Positions 1 to 12,435 of a stretch of 64,000 nucleotides of DNA are shown piece after piece (position 1 is the stretch's first letter; the number at the start of each line of letters is the position of its first letter). The position numbers and the translations under genes were made by a program. The DNA comes from Actinernus sp. WN-2022 (Eukaryota; Cnidaria; Anthozoa; Actiniaria; Actinernidae): the NCBI GenBank assembly GCA_030867875.1, contig JAOWCC010000912.1:1-64000 (forward strand). Direction: 5' to 3'. The notes under the pieces were generated by a model. The model did not search any database, was not told the origin of the DNA, and saw nothing but the letters and a program-made list of their open reading frames with translations.

Positions 1-314
1 GCCAGTTTTTCAACAAGGAGACTTGTCAAGGCAAAACTTGTCATTTTTCGTCGTCTACACGAGCAAATAAAACTTGTCAAGGGAAAACTTGTCAAGGAAA
101 ACTTGCTCGTGTGGACTATGCTTAAGTGTAGCCTGCGAAGCGGTGTAACTAGAATAAGTGTTGTGTACTGAGCTTGCAGTTGATAAAATATGGCGAGTAA
201 TACAAAAAGCTTTGTCAGTCTTTTTTGCAGACTAAGGTGAAGTACCCTGGTTCCAGAGGTTTTCTGAGAGAACAGCCACGGAGAAAGAGCCGCGAAGGCG
301 AAGATCGGCGAACT

Positions 315-690
315 GCGAATCAGGTTTGTTGTCGAGTTCTCTTTTCGCAAGTTCGTAAACCGTAAATATCATACTCTTTCCAAAGCGCCAGAAGATCTTT
401 ACTTAGAAGTAGGCTCTGTATATAGCTTCCCCCTGCTTCGATTTCAAAGTTATCTCCTTCGCCTTTACCCTGGTTCCAGAGGTTTTCTAGAGAGAACACA
501 GCTGCTCGCTTCTTTCATCACGGCTGGGTATTAAAGGTACTTTGAAAACAGAGCAGGAGGAAGCTATACAAAGCCTAGGCTTGTAGGTAAAGATGTTCTG
601 GCTGTGCTTTCGACATCCTTTCGACAGGCTTTGGAAAGAGTATGATATTTCAGTACGGTAAAGAGAACTCGACAACGAACCGTGATTTAA
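315..690. repeat. Foldback (palindromic) repeat, about 375 bp
   Basis: The left half (GTCGAGTTCTCTTT near 331, ATCATACTCTTTCC near 367) returns inverted in the right half (GGAAAGAGTATGAT near 635, AAAGAGAACTCGAC near 660). The centre is near 500. A short phrase, CCCTGGTTCCAGAGG, also recurs directly near 246 and 470. No ORF of note. This is probably a non-autonomous foldback element; the family is not recognised. Confidence 0.6.
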
Positions 691-1390
691 TTCGCCACTG
701 AAAAGTATTATTGTCGACCAAATTGCAGAGATGCAATCACGGCCGTCGAACTAGGAAATAATCAGAAATCCGCCTCAATACATTTATGCAACGGTCGTCC
801 ATTTCTTTCGGCAAACATTCACTAAGATGGACTTCGACTTCTCAGAGAAAGAGCTTCTCGTTTCTAGTACCCTCTCGTTAGGGTTGACGATCACAACATT
901 TACCTGTGTACTTCGTAGTTTGTAGTTCCGTTCAATATCGAGTTCTGACAAAACATTGTCTCCATCGGAGTTTTCTTTGAAATTTAGAGATTTTTTCGAT
1001 CGATTTCGGAGGATTTGCAAACTCTTTGAGAGACCGATGGGGCGAACGCAACAAGCTAAAACCGAACTGTCTACATATATATTCTAAAGTGGTACTGTCG
1101 CAGTCCTTTCCATGGAGAACTTTGAACAAAAGTAGCTGGTTTTATTGAAATTTCCGTATCTGAGAACCAATTGACAATTTTACCAACATTTTGCATTGCA
1201 TTTGACAGCGAGAGAAGTTTGTTTTCATTGCACACTTCAGTTCAATCAAACCAAATCAAAATTGGCAGGCTGTCACACGTCGACTCCTATTGGTCAATTA
1301 AGAATCGATTACAAGTTAACGGAAGTAATGTGCGTGGTGGGCGGATATTCAGAAACCAGGGGTTTTCGTGCAGGCGGTCTTTCCTTTCTG
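691..1390. other. Intergenic stretch, no gene seen
   Basis: Only short frames without domain features are present on either strand. At 1475-1552 an ATG in an ATGGCGGCC context opens a short frame that stops after about 25 codons, with no credible splice donor. It could be a promoter-proximal exon, but nothing supports that strongly. Confidence 0.5.
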
Positions 1391-1392
1391 CT

Positions 1393-1433
1393 TCTCCCCC
1401 TCCCCCTCCCCCTCCCCCTCCCCCTCCCCCTCC
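1393..1433. repeat. CCCCCT microsatellite
   Basis: About seven tandem copies of a C5T unit. They create false proline- and glycine-rich frames on the two strands. Confidence 0.9.
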
Positions 1434-1547
1434 ATTTGTCATTCGATCCCAGGTCTCAATCACGCTTGGCCAATATGGCGGCCGCTTCGATGATCCGTTT
1501 GCCGCGCGAAAAAACACCATCCACCGCCTGCAAGCAGGCTACTTACG

Positions 1548-1742
1548 AGTAGGCGGGAGCGGGGTTCGAGTTTCAGAAAATCTCTGAAATTAGTTTTTCT
1601 TGAGAACCCTAGCTCTAGGTGGGTAAGATCTTGTTTACTGACCGGTTAGGGTTTTTTATTTTTCAGGATAGGATTTTAGTTAGTTTATATTGTCATTTCA
1701 TGAATTAATCAAGTGAGCGATTCCTCTCCTTAGGAGCTCGTT
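1548..1742 (+). mobile_element. Right-half copy of the tRNA-like TIR element of 12436-12810
   Basis: It matches 12600-12810 from the B-box-like GGTTCGAG through TTGAGAACCCTAGCTCTAGG and AAGATCTTGTTTACTGACC to the same terminus (AGCGATTCCTCTCCTTAGG). The left terminal repeat seen in the 12.4-kb copy is missing, so this copy is truncated. Confidence 0.75.
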
Positions 1743-1744
1743 AC

Positions 1745-2300
1745 TTTGTACACGGCCGCCATGTTGGTGATAAAGCTTACTTTCCATCAAAATCATTGGA
1801 TTTCACTTCAAAACTTTTTGAATGCAACTTTTAATGATTTATCGAAGTAAAAAAGTGAAATTGACACAATTACATGGATTTTTATGCCTTGCGGAAAACA
1901 CGCTGGGTCGTTCGGTTAAAATTTAAAAAATATTCACTCCGGAATATTTACTCCTATCGACGTTAAATTTTCTGTGTAAACTTTTATTATCGATGTCTAG
2001 AATATATGCAAAGAACAGCTTTGTAGGATTTATAGTTAAAATTTTAGATTTTCGATGACGTCACATGCACACCAAGAATATAGGTTCTCACACTACATTA
2101 GATATTAATGACACATCGGCCAATGAGGAGCGTTCATTGTGGTCACGTGTACGTGTAGATACATAGAAACATATTTTTAATTATGCAAGTGGGCTGGGCA
2201 TTGACAAAACAAACAAAATAACTAATTTGCATATGTAACAAGAAACGATTCCAATATACAGGGAACTGTTCATTGAAATCGTTTCTTGATACGTGAATCG
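1745..2300. other. Intergenic stretch, no gene seen
   Basis: AT-rich sequence without frames or recognisable signals. Confidence 0.5.
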
Positions 2301-2452
2301 TGAATCGTTTCTAGATACAATATGCAAATTAGTTCTAGAAACTGCACTATGAAATCGTTTCTAGATACAATATGCAAATTAGTTCTAGAAACTGTACTGT
2401 GAAATCGTTTCTAGATCCAATATGCCAATATTAGTTCTAAATACAGTTCTAT
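2301..2452. repeat. Tandem repeat, 50-bp unit, three copies
   Basis: Three successive copies of a 50-bp unit built around CGTTTCTAGATACAATATGC and AATTAGTTCTAGAAACTG. The third copy is more diverged and slightly longer. Each unit contains the small palindrome TTCTAGAA. Confidence 0.85.
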
Positions 2453-3365
2453 AAAATTACAAACTACAATCATTGACAGGAGACATCAACTTTTTTGCCT
2501 CAAACTACTACTTAAATTAATCAAAATAAATATAACAAGTACATGGTTTGGCGTCTATTGCTGGCTTGCACGTTACGTCATCGCCGCCATGTTGGTGGAC
2601 CTTAACAAAAGATTTCTCGTTAGCTTCTCTTGTTAGTTAATACAAGTGTCTCTTTATAGAGCACACTGTACTATTTGGTACAATTTGTTATCGGTGTAAT
2701 AAGGAGCTTTTAGCAGTCATATCCATCATGGATGTCTCCAAATTTTGAACTTCGCGTATATCCAAACCCAAAGGATTCTCTTCTGATTCAGCGAACTTGT
2801 TTTGCCTTTCCGCTTGCCATTCTTCGAATATTCGGACATCCCAACGATTCTTATATTCTGTGACTCTTTGCAACAGCCCGTTTTATGACCGAACAGTTTT
2901 CCTCTCCCGTTTGAGGCTCTCTATATATGTACGCTTCTGGTTCGGACCTTCGTAACCTTCCTCGCTCACGGACATCCTTTGTTTACTGTACTGCGATCTG
3001 ACTATTGATCGAACTCTTATTTGAATATTGAACATTGAAAAGCATGAGCAATTTCGTATAATTATCGCTTTCCAAAAAATTGCCTTTCTAAGTTTTGTTT
3101 AATTATTTAGGAATTTTCTTTGTTTTCTATATTTTTGTGCTTGCATGTTTGTTATTATTGTACCATTGTCCTCTGTGTCATAAATATCTAATGTAGCGTG
3201 AGAAGTCATTCAAAAACCTCAATTTCGGACTGGACAGGAATTTCAAAGTACTCTCGATTAGTTCCAGTTCTCGGCTACGCCTCGGAAACGAATCGCTTGT
3301 ACGTTAGAATTCCCGGAAGATGGGTGACGCTGTAACAGGAACATGACCATGATGCTCCTCCGCCA
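2453..3365. other. Intergenic stretch, no gene seen
   Basis: No frame with domain features, and no repeat longer than short AT-rich runs. Confidence 0.5.
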
Positions 3366-3478
3366 GGAGTGGCTTCGAAAAGCAGCAGGGGAGAGCGGGT
3401 CTGATTTGGAGTTTTTTTTATTTGAAATAAAAACCTCGTAGTCAGACCCGATCTCTCTGCTGCTTTTCAAAGCCACCC
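3366..3478. repeat. Hairpin repeat, about 113 bp
   Basis: GTGGCTTCGAAAAGCAGCAG at the left returns inverted as CTGCTGCTTTTCAAAGCCAC at the right, around an AT-rich loop. Arms are about 50 bp with a few mismatches. A short foldback MITE is the likely explanation. Confidence 0.7.
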
Positions 3479-3639
3479 GCTGCTTAATGAGGTTCAGTTA
3501 CCAAGGTAGCAAGACCGCTTGGAAACAAATGAAAAGGGTGTGGCAGTCTATAATTCTAGTTTAATTGCTGCTCCTGCCTCTCAAAGAAAAATAATTTAGA
3601 CGACTGAAATATATCAGAAATAGAATTTGGGGCAAAATG

Positions 3640-4205
3640 AGGTCTGATTAGTATTATGTATACAGAATACTAACTAAGCTAACTAGAATCCTTAGATCAA
3701 ATGATATCAATCAATCAATACTTTATTTATACACGGATGATATTGTAACAGTCATTAAACTGATTTTCATAGAAGCCGTGTTTTAACCTTACAATATAAT
3801 TATAAATGGAAATAAAATAAAAGCTAATTAAGTTATTTTAAAATGGCATCAGCTAAGTGTATTAAAAACTATTCCAATAAAACTACAATTGAAATTAAAT
3901 TGTCCATATTTGATCAAGGTGCTTAAGAATACTAATAATCCCTATGAATACAGAATACTAATAAGCCCTATTAATTAGGTCTATTAGTATTAGGTATAGA
4001 GAATACTAACTAAGCTAACTAGAGTCCTTGTATATCAAAATAATGATATACAGAAGACTAGTATTATGTATACAGAATACTAACAAAGCTAACTAGAATC
4101 CTTGTATCAAATGATACAGAAGACTAATAAGCCCTATTAATTAGGTATATTAGTATTATGTATACAGAATACTAAGTAGAATCCCTGTATCAAATGATAC
4201 AGAAC
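3640..4205. repeat. AT-rich irregular repeat block
   Basis: The phrases TATACAGAATACTAAC, AAGCTAACTAGAATCC and ATCAAATGATA recur four or five times with irregular spacing. The array is degraded. Confidence 0.7.
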
Positions 4206-4280
4206 ACTAACTGCGCTATCGAGAGTGGTCTCACAACCGAACTCTGTCCTCCTCTATCCCAGCGGGTTGAAGGTATAACT

Positions 4281-4359
4281 CCTATCTTAATTCATACAGA
4301 CCGTCTCTCCCATGTGGGACCTGTCTTAATTCATACAGACCGTCTCTCCCATGTGGGAC
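4281..4359. repeat. 40-bp tandem duplication
   Basis: A 40-bp block containing CAGACCGTCTCTCCCATGTG is present twice back to back with near identity. Confidence 0.85.
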
Positions 4360-4910
4360 ATATTTTTGTGAGTGCTGCGCATGCCCGTGACGCAAACTAA
4401 GCACCAAACTCTTATTTCATGCTTTTCATCAATACTTCAGATTCGTTTCAATTTTCAGTATAGTTCATATCATAAGTACATTTCAATATGCTCGTTCGCA
4501 TTGCATCGGATAGCCGTTATATCGGTTAGCCCGCGTTATATCATAAACTTTATATCATAAACTTTACACCGCGTTATATCATAAATATTTTTATTCATGC
4601 AGTACGAGCAATTCAAAGACACATTAAATGGCGAGGTCAGAAAAAAAAGTCAAAAAAGGAAATACGATAAAGTTCTTGTTGCTACCGTTCCATAAGCCGG
4701 GAACTTAACTGCAGTCAACGGATAGTACTGAAAGGTAAAGATATTCATTTATATAGGGCAATAATTTTCTCTATGAATATACTCAAATGCGCTTAACAAG
4801 GTTATTTTTGTGCGGACTGCTATTGTGGCGCAATGTGCTGCCGTGTAGTTTACAACCATGAGTGATTGTTAGTACATCAGAATACCAGTGAGCTAGGCGT
4901 TGGTCTTCGT

Positions 4911-5065
4911 TAGCCTCCTCCGCAGACATCTCTAATTTTCGAAGAGATCAGATTATGGGCTCCCTGTGGCAGGTGAACCTCTTCTCTCCCGGAGTCACAG
5001 GTAACCCAATTCACGATTTTTCATCGGATACTTCCGATACTTAGAGATGGCTGCGGAGGAGGTTA
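4911..5065. mobile_element. MITE with 9-bp target site duplication
   Basis: The 155-bp element has imperfect terminal inverted repeats of about 25 bp (left TAGCCTCCTCCGCAG, right CTGCGGAGGAGGTTA). It is flanked by perfect 9-bp direct repeats GGTCTTCGT at 4902-4910 and 5066-5074. There is no coding capacity. A 9-bp duplication is typical of Mutator-like transposases, so a MULE-mobilised MITE is the best inference. Confidence 0.85.
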
Positions 5066-5074
5066 GGTCTTCGT

Positions 5075-6275
5075 AACAGTCCGAACTTCTTAAATCTTTA
5101 CTACAAAATGAAGCTTACAATTTCATCTCCTTCGGAAGAGCTTGTGGGACAATATGGCGACCGTATTCTCCCGGGGAAAGAAATGTTTACGTTTTACACT
5201 CGTTTGTTTTGTTGTTGTAAAAACAAATTGAATTGATTTTTTAGGATTTACAGCTATTTTGACCATGTTATGACGACAATCATCATCAATAATAAGCCAG
5301 ACACATAAGAAACTAACAATTTGTTACATTCAGAAGTCACGAGCTTCAGTGGTTAAAGGGATCGATAGGTAACAATACCCCCGGGATTCACCGTAATATA
5401 AACTTTGTATGAAATGATATTCGCACTCTTTTATAATTCTGAAAGCTGAGTAACATATTGATCTTCCACCAAAACGCAAAGGATCAAATTTCTCAAACAT
5501 TTCACGTGTGGTCGCTTTCTTTCATGTACAAAATTTGAAATTGAAAGGATAGAAAATCTTTAGAGGATTTGTTAGTACGAAAAAAATCAATGATGTCCTA
5601 AGGCTTCATGTTCATACTGTGCTATAATTATATACAAATCATCTCTGTTGTAAAAAGCATACGCATTGGGTGGATGTCGCATGAGTGGGCAAGTTACGGG
5701 CGATGACTTACGGCACGGCTACTCTATAGTATTGTGTTTGCCTTTCTGATCCAATCAAATTACAGAGATACTGTACGGTAAAGTTATAGTACGGACATGC
5801 TGTATTTTTGTCCCAATTATACGAAATCCGCTCTAATAAATTACCTTGCGGAATTAAAAGATTTCCACGTAAATGTCAACATGATTGAAACAGCTGAGCA
5901 GCTGATGCTTTCGAACAAGACATCAACTTGACTAAACCCTTTGCCGTTACTTCTTGACCGGGGATCATTGTTCTAGGTGACTGCAAAGAAAGTTGTTAAA
6001 GACGGCTACGTTTCATGCCAGAAGAGTAAGGCGTAAGTATTCCAGAATCCCTAATTAACTAGCCCCCTAAACATCGAATCAGTCAGAGAGGATTACCGGA
6101 ATTCGAAAGAGCAACAATTCATGATCACCACATGTACACTAAGATCAAAAGTGGGACACGATTGTCCCCTTTAACTCTTTGTACAATTTATGACCGTAAT
6201 GGCAGCTTAGATCCAGGCAGATAGCAAAAGTGAAACATTTATAGAATATACAGCATTAGTTTGAATTTTAACGGG
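5075..6275. other. Intergenic stretch, no gene seen
   Basis: Mostly AT-rich DNA with no frame above background and no tandem structure. Confidence 0.5.
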
Positions 6276-6279
6276 TCCT

Positions 6280-6372
6280 GAAACATTCGTCGAGGCTGAT
6301 CAATTTCAGGACGGGGCTAAACCACAGATCGGATTGGAATTTAGCGTGTTTGTGGAGGGAGGAAAAATTTGG
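6280..6372. mobile_element. Fragment of the SINE-associated repeat
   Basis: The order of phrases GGTCCTGAAACATTCG, ACAGATCGGATTGGAATT and TTTGTGGAGGGAGGAAAA matches the start of the copy at 7350-7612. The tRNA-like part is missing here. Confidence 0.55.
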
Positions 6373-7349
6373 TTTATGCCGTTGTATATATGAGTAGCGG
6401 TACCGTGTTTGAACCTAATATCGATTTCCGGTTTTTCGTAAAAATACGTCGAATTCCGGGTTATAGACGATTCAGATTTCAAACAGGGAGAAACTCCGGG
6501 TTCGTTTTCAGAATAACTTAGAAATCAGAGTTTTGGAGCAACTTTTTTCTCGTAAAACCGAGTCCTGTTCTGGACCACGTGACCGCACATACCTACCCAT
6601 TTAACTTACAACCCCCCTCCCGCTCCCTCCTCGGAACCGTACACAAAAATCAGCTCGTCTCATTTGCTTACTGCTTTGCGTACATACTTCGAAAACACAC
6701 AAAATGCTAAGAATAATCAAGTCTATATTTTTAGCTAGTGATGTAGTCTAAAGTGCCATTACCCCAATTTACGTATTTAAATCCTCATAATGTTTAGAGT
6801 AATTCTGTGAAAATATTTTTTTCCATGAAGCGTTGATTCTCTACAACATGTTGGTTAGACCGATCGCACCAGCCACAGTACACTGTCTAATTAGAAGAGG
6901 GTCTGATCGAATGGTGGGTCTGCATGTCAGTTGTCAGTTAAAATTTTGGCCACTTGTCAGTTAGCCCTAGTTAATCATTACTAGAGAGAATTTGTAAGTT
7001 GTCAGTTATTTTTCGGTTGTCAGTTGTCAGTAAAAAAATCGTCATTTGTCAGTTATTTTTAAGGCCGTTTGTCAGTAGGCAGTAAACTCCATTCAGACCC
7101 TCTTAGAAGCTTTGGTCTAGTACATCGTGAATTGTGTGTGACGTAATATCAGGAATCCATAACAATAGAACTTACAACAAGTGCTGGTGAACAATGGTAT
7201 TTTTCTGATCTTACGTCACTCGACCGAGACCTCAAACTGCGCGGTCGTATAACAAAATTCCCGGGACGTTTTTTCTAATCATTCGTCCTCAGTTTTCATA
7301 TAGCTTTCGAAAATAACACTAAAATGGGGTTAGGGGCACTTTAGGAACC

Positions 7350-7612
7350 TGAATTTCTATAACGGGACCTGAAACATCCATAGAGACTGATCAACGCTAG
7401 GACCCGACTAATTCACAGATCGAATTGGAATTCAGAGTGTTGGTTTTTGTGGAGGGAGGAAAACCGAAGGACACGGAGAATAACCCTCGGTGCAAGGGTG
7501 AGATACCAACAAACTCAACTCACATATGCATGGCATCGCGTCTGGGGTCGAACCTGGGCCACAGAGGTGAGAGGCGTAGCGCTTAACCACTGCGCATTCC
7601 ATTCTCTTTAGA
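7350..7612 (-). mobile_element. tRNA-derived SINE copy
   Basis: Read on the minus strand, an A-box-like segment (CGCAGTGGTTAAGCGCTACG) is followed by a B box (AGGTTCGACCC) and then a tail ending in CCTCCCTCCACAAAAACC. The same order and tail occur at 30003-30175. The cloverleaf is too poor for a working tRNA. It lies just upstream of the start codon of the spliced gene at 7635 and may form part of its leader or promoter. Confidence 0.6.
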
Positions 7613-7634
7613 CTAACAATTTGCACAAAAGGTA

Positions 7635-7758
7635 ATGGCACCAGTTAGCTGTCTCTCAAGATATTTGGCAGGAGTGCTGTTGATGTTGAGCCTGCAAACC
7701 TCGTTAGCTATACAACGCAGCGGCACGTCAAGAAGCGGTTTATTTCAAATATCACATG
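7635..7758 (+). CDS. Secreted PAN/fibrinogen-like protein, exon 1 (signal peptide)
   Basis: The ATG at 7635 opens 41 codons beginning MAPVSCLSRYLAGVLLMLSL: a short N-region, a leucine-rich hydrophobic core and a small-residue cleavage region around TSLA, i.e. a classical signal peptide. The exon ends at a strong donor (CATG|GTAAGA, GT at 7759) in phase 1. This phase matches the proposed start of exon 2. The assignment to the same gene as the PAN and fibrinogen-like exons rests on phase, order, strand and the expected extracellular architecture; no transcript was available. Confidence 0.65.
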
Positions 7759-8129
7759 GTAAGAATGTTATTTGATAATACATTTCTTCTTTTATGTCAG
7801 CTTTGGTTTCTGTTGCTCGTAGCTACCTCGCGGGCTGAACCCCGCCCGAATCTCATCGGAGAGCTATAATGATCAAACAAGAGAGCAACAATTCGCTGAA
7901 ATAAAGTGCTGTACGTTCTCCCTATATATAGCACATTTTTAGGTCACGTGACTACGACATAACTCGATCGTCGACCATTGGTAAGAGCATGCGTCTTTGG
8001 AACTGAAGGTCCGGGTACGCCCGATTTTTCTTGTTCTTCTTAGTTTCCCTCTATTTCCCTTTATAAGCCTCCTTTTACACTGATTTCCCTTACTTCTGCC
8101 ATTTTTTCTTGTTTTTCTCCTCGTTTTCT

Positions 8130-8525
8130 CCTGTGCTACATGACTTATATGCCACAGTTACAGCACCTATATACCACAGTTAGTACAGGACCTATATACA
8201 ACTTACAGTTACAGCACCTCAGATATACAACAGTTACAGCACCTATTAGTGACCTATATACCACAGTTACAGCACCGATATACAACAGTTACAGGACCTG
8301 ATATACACTGAACAGTTACATCACCTATATACAACAGTTACGGGACCTATATACAACAGTTACGGGACCTATATACAACAGTTACAGCACCTATATAAAA
8401 CAGTTACGGGACCTATATATACAACAGTTACAGCACCTCAGATATACAACAGTTACAGCACCTATTAGTGATCTATATACCACAGTTACAGGAATTATAT
8501 ACAACAGTTACAGGACCAGTCCTGT
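8130..8525. repeat. Minisatellite, about 22-27 bp unit
   Basis: About 15 irregular copies of a unit such as CAGTTACAGCACCTATATAC, with G/C and length variants (CAGTTACGGGACC, CAGTTACAGGACC). It lies in intron 1 of the spliced gene. Confidence 0.9.
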
Positions 8526-8824
8526 TATTTTTAGGTAACACGTTTACTTACATCGTCTATTCTTTATATCATTGAACATTTGTAATATCCTTTTTTTTTG
8601 TTTGTACAAATAAAACATGTTGTTGTTGTTGTTTATATAGAACAAGATAACCATCTTAAGTGAAATGACCAAGCTCGTATCAAAGTGATTCTCAGCTAAT
8701 CATATTATATCGAAATATTATCTACGCCAAATAACTCAACTTTTAGACTTTAAATAGTGTGCGAGAGTCTAGCTATAGAAGCTTGCCACCTCTTATAGAA
8801 ATGAAAAAAACTTTGTTATTAAAG

Positions 8825-9051
8825 GACGAGCGCTGATAGGTCACGTGATCGACACGCACCACGTGACCTCTCCCTTCGATTGCGGTTCTCTATGCACGAC
8901 CAACCCCCAGTGCTTGTCGTATAACTACAGAGCGGGAGAGTCTGATGGTGAACACGATGTCTGTGAACTGAATAATTCTACAAAGACACTACACCCAGCG
9001 TCACTCCATCTTGATGCACTGTACAACTATTACCATGATGAAGATTCAAAG
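8825..9051 (+). CDS. Secreted PAN/fibrinogen-like protein, exon 2 (PAN/apple domain)
   Basis: The exon encodes about 75 residues with the pattern of a PAN/apple module: ALIGHVIDT, then cysteines in PFDCGSLC, PQCLSYNYR and the closing VCELNNSTK segment. The donor AAAG|GTAATT is at 9052 and leaves phase 0. The exact acceptor is uncertain: AG sites before 8825, 8831 and 8840 all keep the reading frame from exon 1, and the first retains the most conserved-looking sequence. PAN domains bind proteins or carbohydrates outside the cell. The next exon also starts in phase 0, which supports the join. Confidence 0.75.
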
Positions 9052-11258
9052 GTAATTATTATAATACAAATCTCCAAAGAACGCACACGATATGCACAAG
9101 AACGCAATAACTATATGACACGGTATTCTGGTATTGGCTCTTCTCACATGACGGCCATGTTGCGGAGTCCCAGGAGGATAAACACCATTGTTTTTGCTAG
9201 TCTAAACACGTTATGAAACTGCTCAGTTCGAGGCTAACCTTGCAAAACCTATTGTTCCTAGCCAATATGACGGCCATGTTGAGTCTCAGAAGGATAACAA
9301 CCTTTGTTGTTGTTAGTCTAAACACGTTATGAAACTGCTCAGTTCGAGGCTAACCTTGTAAAACCTATTGTTCCTAGCCAATATGACGGCCATGTTGAGT
9401 CTCAGAAGGATAACAACCTTTGTTGTTGTTAGTCTAAACACGTTATGAAACTGCTCAGTTCGAGGCTAACCTTGTAAAACCTATTGTTCCTGGTAGCCAA
9501 TATGACGGCCATGTTGAGTCTCAGAAGGATAACAACCTTTGTTGTTGTTAGTCTAAACACGTTATGAAACAGCTCAGTCCGAGGTTAACCTTGCAAAACC
9601 TATTGTTCCTAGCCAATATGACGGCCATGTTGAGTCTCAGAAGGATAACAACCTTTGTTGTTGTTAGTCTATAAACACGTTATGAAACTGCTCAGTTCGA
9701 GGCTAACCTTGCAAAACCTATTGTTCCTAGCCAATATGACGGCCATGTTGAGTCTCAGAAGGATAACAACCTTTGTTGTTGTTAGTCTAAACACGTTATG
9801 AAACTGCTCAGTTCAGTCGAGGCTAACCTTGCAAAACCTATTGTTCCTAGCCAATATGACGGCCATGTTGAGTCTCAGAAGGATAACAACCTTTGTTGTT
9901 GTTAGTCTAAACACGTTATGAAACTGCTCAGTTCGAGGCTAACCTTGTAAAACCTATTGTTCCTTGCCAATATGACGGCCATGTTGAGTCTCAGAAGAAT
10001 AACAACCTTTGTTGTTGTTAGTCTAAACACGTTATGAAACTGCTCAGTTCGAGGCTAACCTTGTAAAACCTATTGTTCCTGGTAGCCAATATGACGGCCA
10101 TGTTGAGTCTCAGAAGGATAACAACCTTTGTTGTTGTTAGTCTATAAACACGTTATGAAACTGCTCAGTTCGAGGCTAACCTTGCAAAACCTATTGTTCC
10201 TAGCCAATATGACGGCCATGTTGAGTCTCAGAAGGATAACAACCTTTGTTGTTGTTAGTCTAAACACGTTATGAAACTGCTCAGTTCAGTCGAGGCTAAC
10301 CTTGCAAAACCTATTGTTCCTAGCCAATATGACGGCCATGTTGAGTCTCAGAAGGATAACAACCTTTGTTGTTGTTAGTCTATAAACACGTTATGAAACT
10401 GCTCAGTTCGAGGCTAACCTTACAAAACCTATTGTTCCTAGCCAATATGACGGCCATGTTGAGTCTCAGAAGGATAACAACCTTTGTTGTTGTTAGTCTA
10501 AACTCGTTATGAAACTGCTCAGTTCGAGGCTAACCTTGCAAAACCTATTGTTCCTAGCCAATATGACGGCCATGTTGAGTCTCAGAAGGATAACAACCTT
10601 TGTTGTTGTTAGTCTAAACACGTTATGAAACTGCTCAGTTCGAGGCTAACCTTGTAAAACCTATTGTTCCTGGTAGCCAATATGACGGCCATGTTGAGTC
10701 TCAGAAGGATAACAACCTTTGTTGTTGTTAGTCTAAACACGTTATGAAACAGCTCAGTCCGAGGCTAACCTTGCAAAACCTATTGTTCCTAGCCAATATG
10801 ACGGCCATGTTGAGTCTCAGAAGGATAACAACCTTTGTTGTTGTTAGTCTATAAACACGTTATGAAACTGCTCAGTTCGAGGCTAACCTTGCAAAACCTA
10901 TTGTTCCTAGCCAATATGACGGCCATGTTGAGTCTCAGAAGGATAACAACCTTTGTTGTTGTTAGTCTAAACACGTTATGAAACTGCTCAGTTCAGTCGA
11001 GGCTAACCTTGCAAAACCTATTGTTCCTAGCCAATATGACGGCCATGTTGAGTCTCAGAAGGATAACAACCTTTGTTGTTGTTAGTCTATAAACACGTTA
11101 TGAAACTGCTCAGTTCGAGGCTAACCTTGCAAAACCTATTGTTCCTAGCCAATATGACGGCCATGTTGAGTCTCAGAAGGATAACAACCTTTGTTGTTGT
11201 TAGTCTAAACACGTTATGAAACTGCTCAGTTCAGTCGAGGCTAACCTTGCAAAACCTA

Positions 11259-12259
11259 TCATCGCCAGAAAAACGCGACACGGCCGATTGTGCAATATCA
11301 ATTTCGGCTCAGAGGTCAGCAAGCACAGTTCATATAAAATTACAAGCAAACTATGGGGGGAAAACGCTTAATCTCGATTTCTCACTTTCCTGAGTACGAT
11401 TTAAAAAATGTCTAACCAGGATCTCAATCTACTATATGTATTAAATAGTTCTACCTACATTTCTATAATCAGCTCGTGAATTTTAGGTGTCGTTTTTTTT
11501 CAAACATAAACGAATGTTTTGACTCAAATTATTACAGAGCTAGAGTGAGAATTGGCGAGAAAAGAGCTTACTTACTGTTTATAACTTGGATTCTGAGGTG
11601 GAATATACTGTATTTTGCAAAATGTCTATAGCAGGCCTTCTGAACGAAGGGTTCATCGTCGTTACTAAATGCCATTAGAGCAGCTGTGGATTCCTTTGCG
11701 GTTTCGTTTTTGCAGTTGAATATTTCGATCTTGGATAAACAGACAGAATCCGCCATCATTGTACGCTAAATCCTGTAAATTTGGCTGTCTTGAGACCATC
11801 ATATCTCTGGCCACGAGCGTCTAAAACACCACGAACACATACCAATGGACAACTTGTTCTCTCCTTATGAAACTGCAGTGTATTTGTAACTGACCAGCAG
11901 TTATCAAAGGAATTGTCCCTTTTTAAAAATAGGCCCTAGCCGGACCTATAGAGAAGAGTCTGCGATACTAATTGTGGTCAGCGATATCTCCCATTCGTGC
12001 CCGTTGTGAGGCTTGAGAGACAGTAAACAACAATATTTTAGTATGGAAGGCGGCTCTCATAGCTTAAAAATAGAGGAAAAGTTTAAATAAAACTGAGAAA
12101 GGAGAAAAAGAAGTAATAAAAAAAAAAAGTCGTGTCCCGCGTAGGAGTCGAACTCCGGTCGCGGGATTTTAAGGCCGACGCTCTAACCACTTGACTATAG
12201 AGCCGACCTACTTGTAACGCCGCTGACAATTGCTAAATGTCGCTTATTTCTGGCGATGT
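11259..12259. mobile_element. 1-kb inverted-repeat element inserted in the minisatellite
   Basis: The 1001-bp insert starts CATCGCCAGAAA and ends TTTCTGGCGATG, with weaker complementarity further in (GCGACA / TGTCGC). The array resumes on the far side in register, apart from one extra T, so the duplication is at most 1-2 bp. No transposase is seen. A tRNA-like segment lies near its right end. The class is not resolved. Confidence 0.7.
12125..12210 (-). mobile_element. tRNA-like SINE head
   Basis: On the minus strand an A-box-like TAGTCAAGTGGTTAGAGC is followed 30-odd bases later by a B-box-like GGAGTTCGACTCC. The T-arm does not pair well, so it is probably a SINE head rather than a working tRNA. 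It lies inside the 11259-12259 insert. Confidence 0.5.
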
Positions 12260-12435
12260 TGTTCCTAGCCAATATGACGGCCATGTTGAGTCTCAGAAGG
12301 ATAACAACCTTTGTTGTTGTTAGTCTAAACACGTTATGAAACAGCTCAGTCCGAGGCTAACCTTGCAAAACCTATTGTTCCTGGTAGCCAATATGACGGC
12401 CATGTTGAGTCTCAGAAGGATAACAACCTTTGTTG

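Noticed and set aside
1171..1587. Overlapping proline/leucine/glycine-rich frames
   Set aside because: They are translations of the CCCCCT microsatellite.
12125..12210. A working tRNA gene
   Set aside because: A and B boxes are present but the T-arm and acceptor do not pair; it lies inside a repeat element, so a SINE head is more likely. The same applies at 7350-7612 and 30003-30175.
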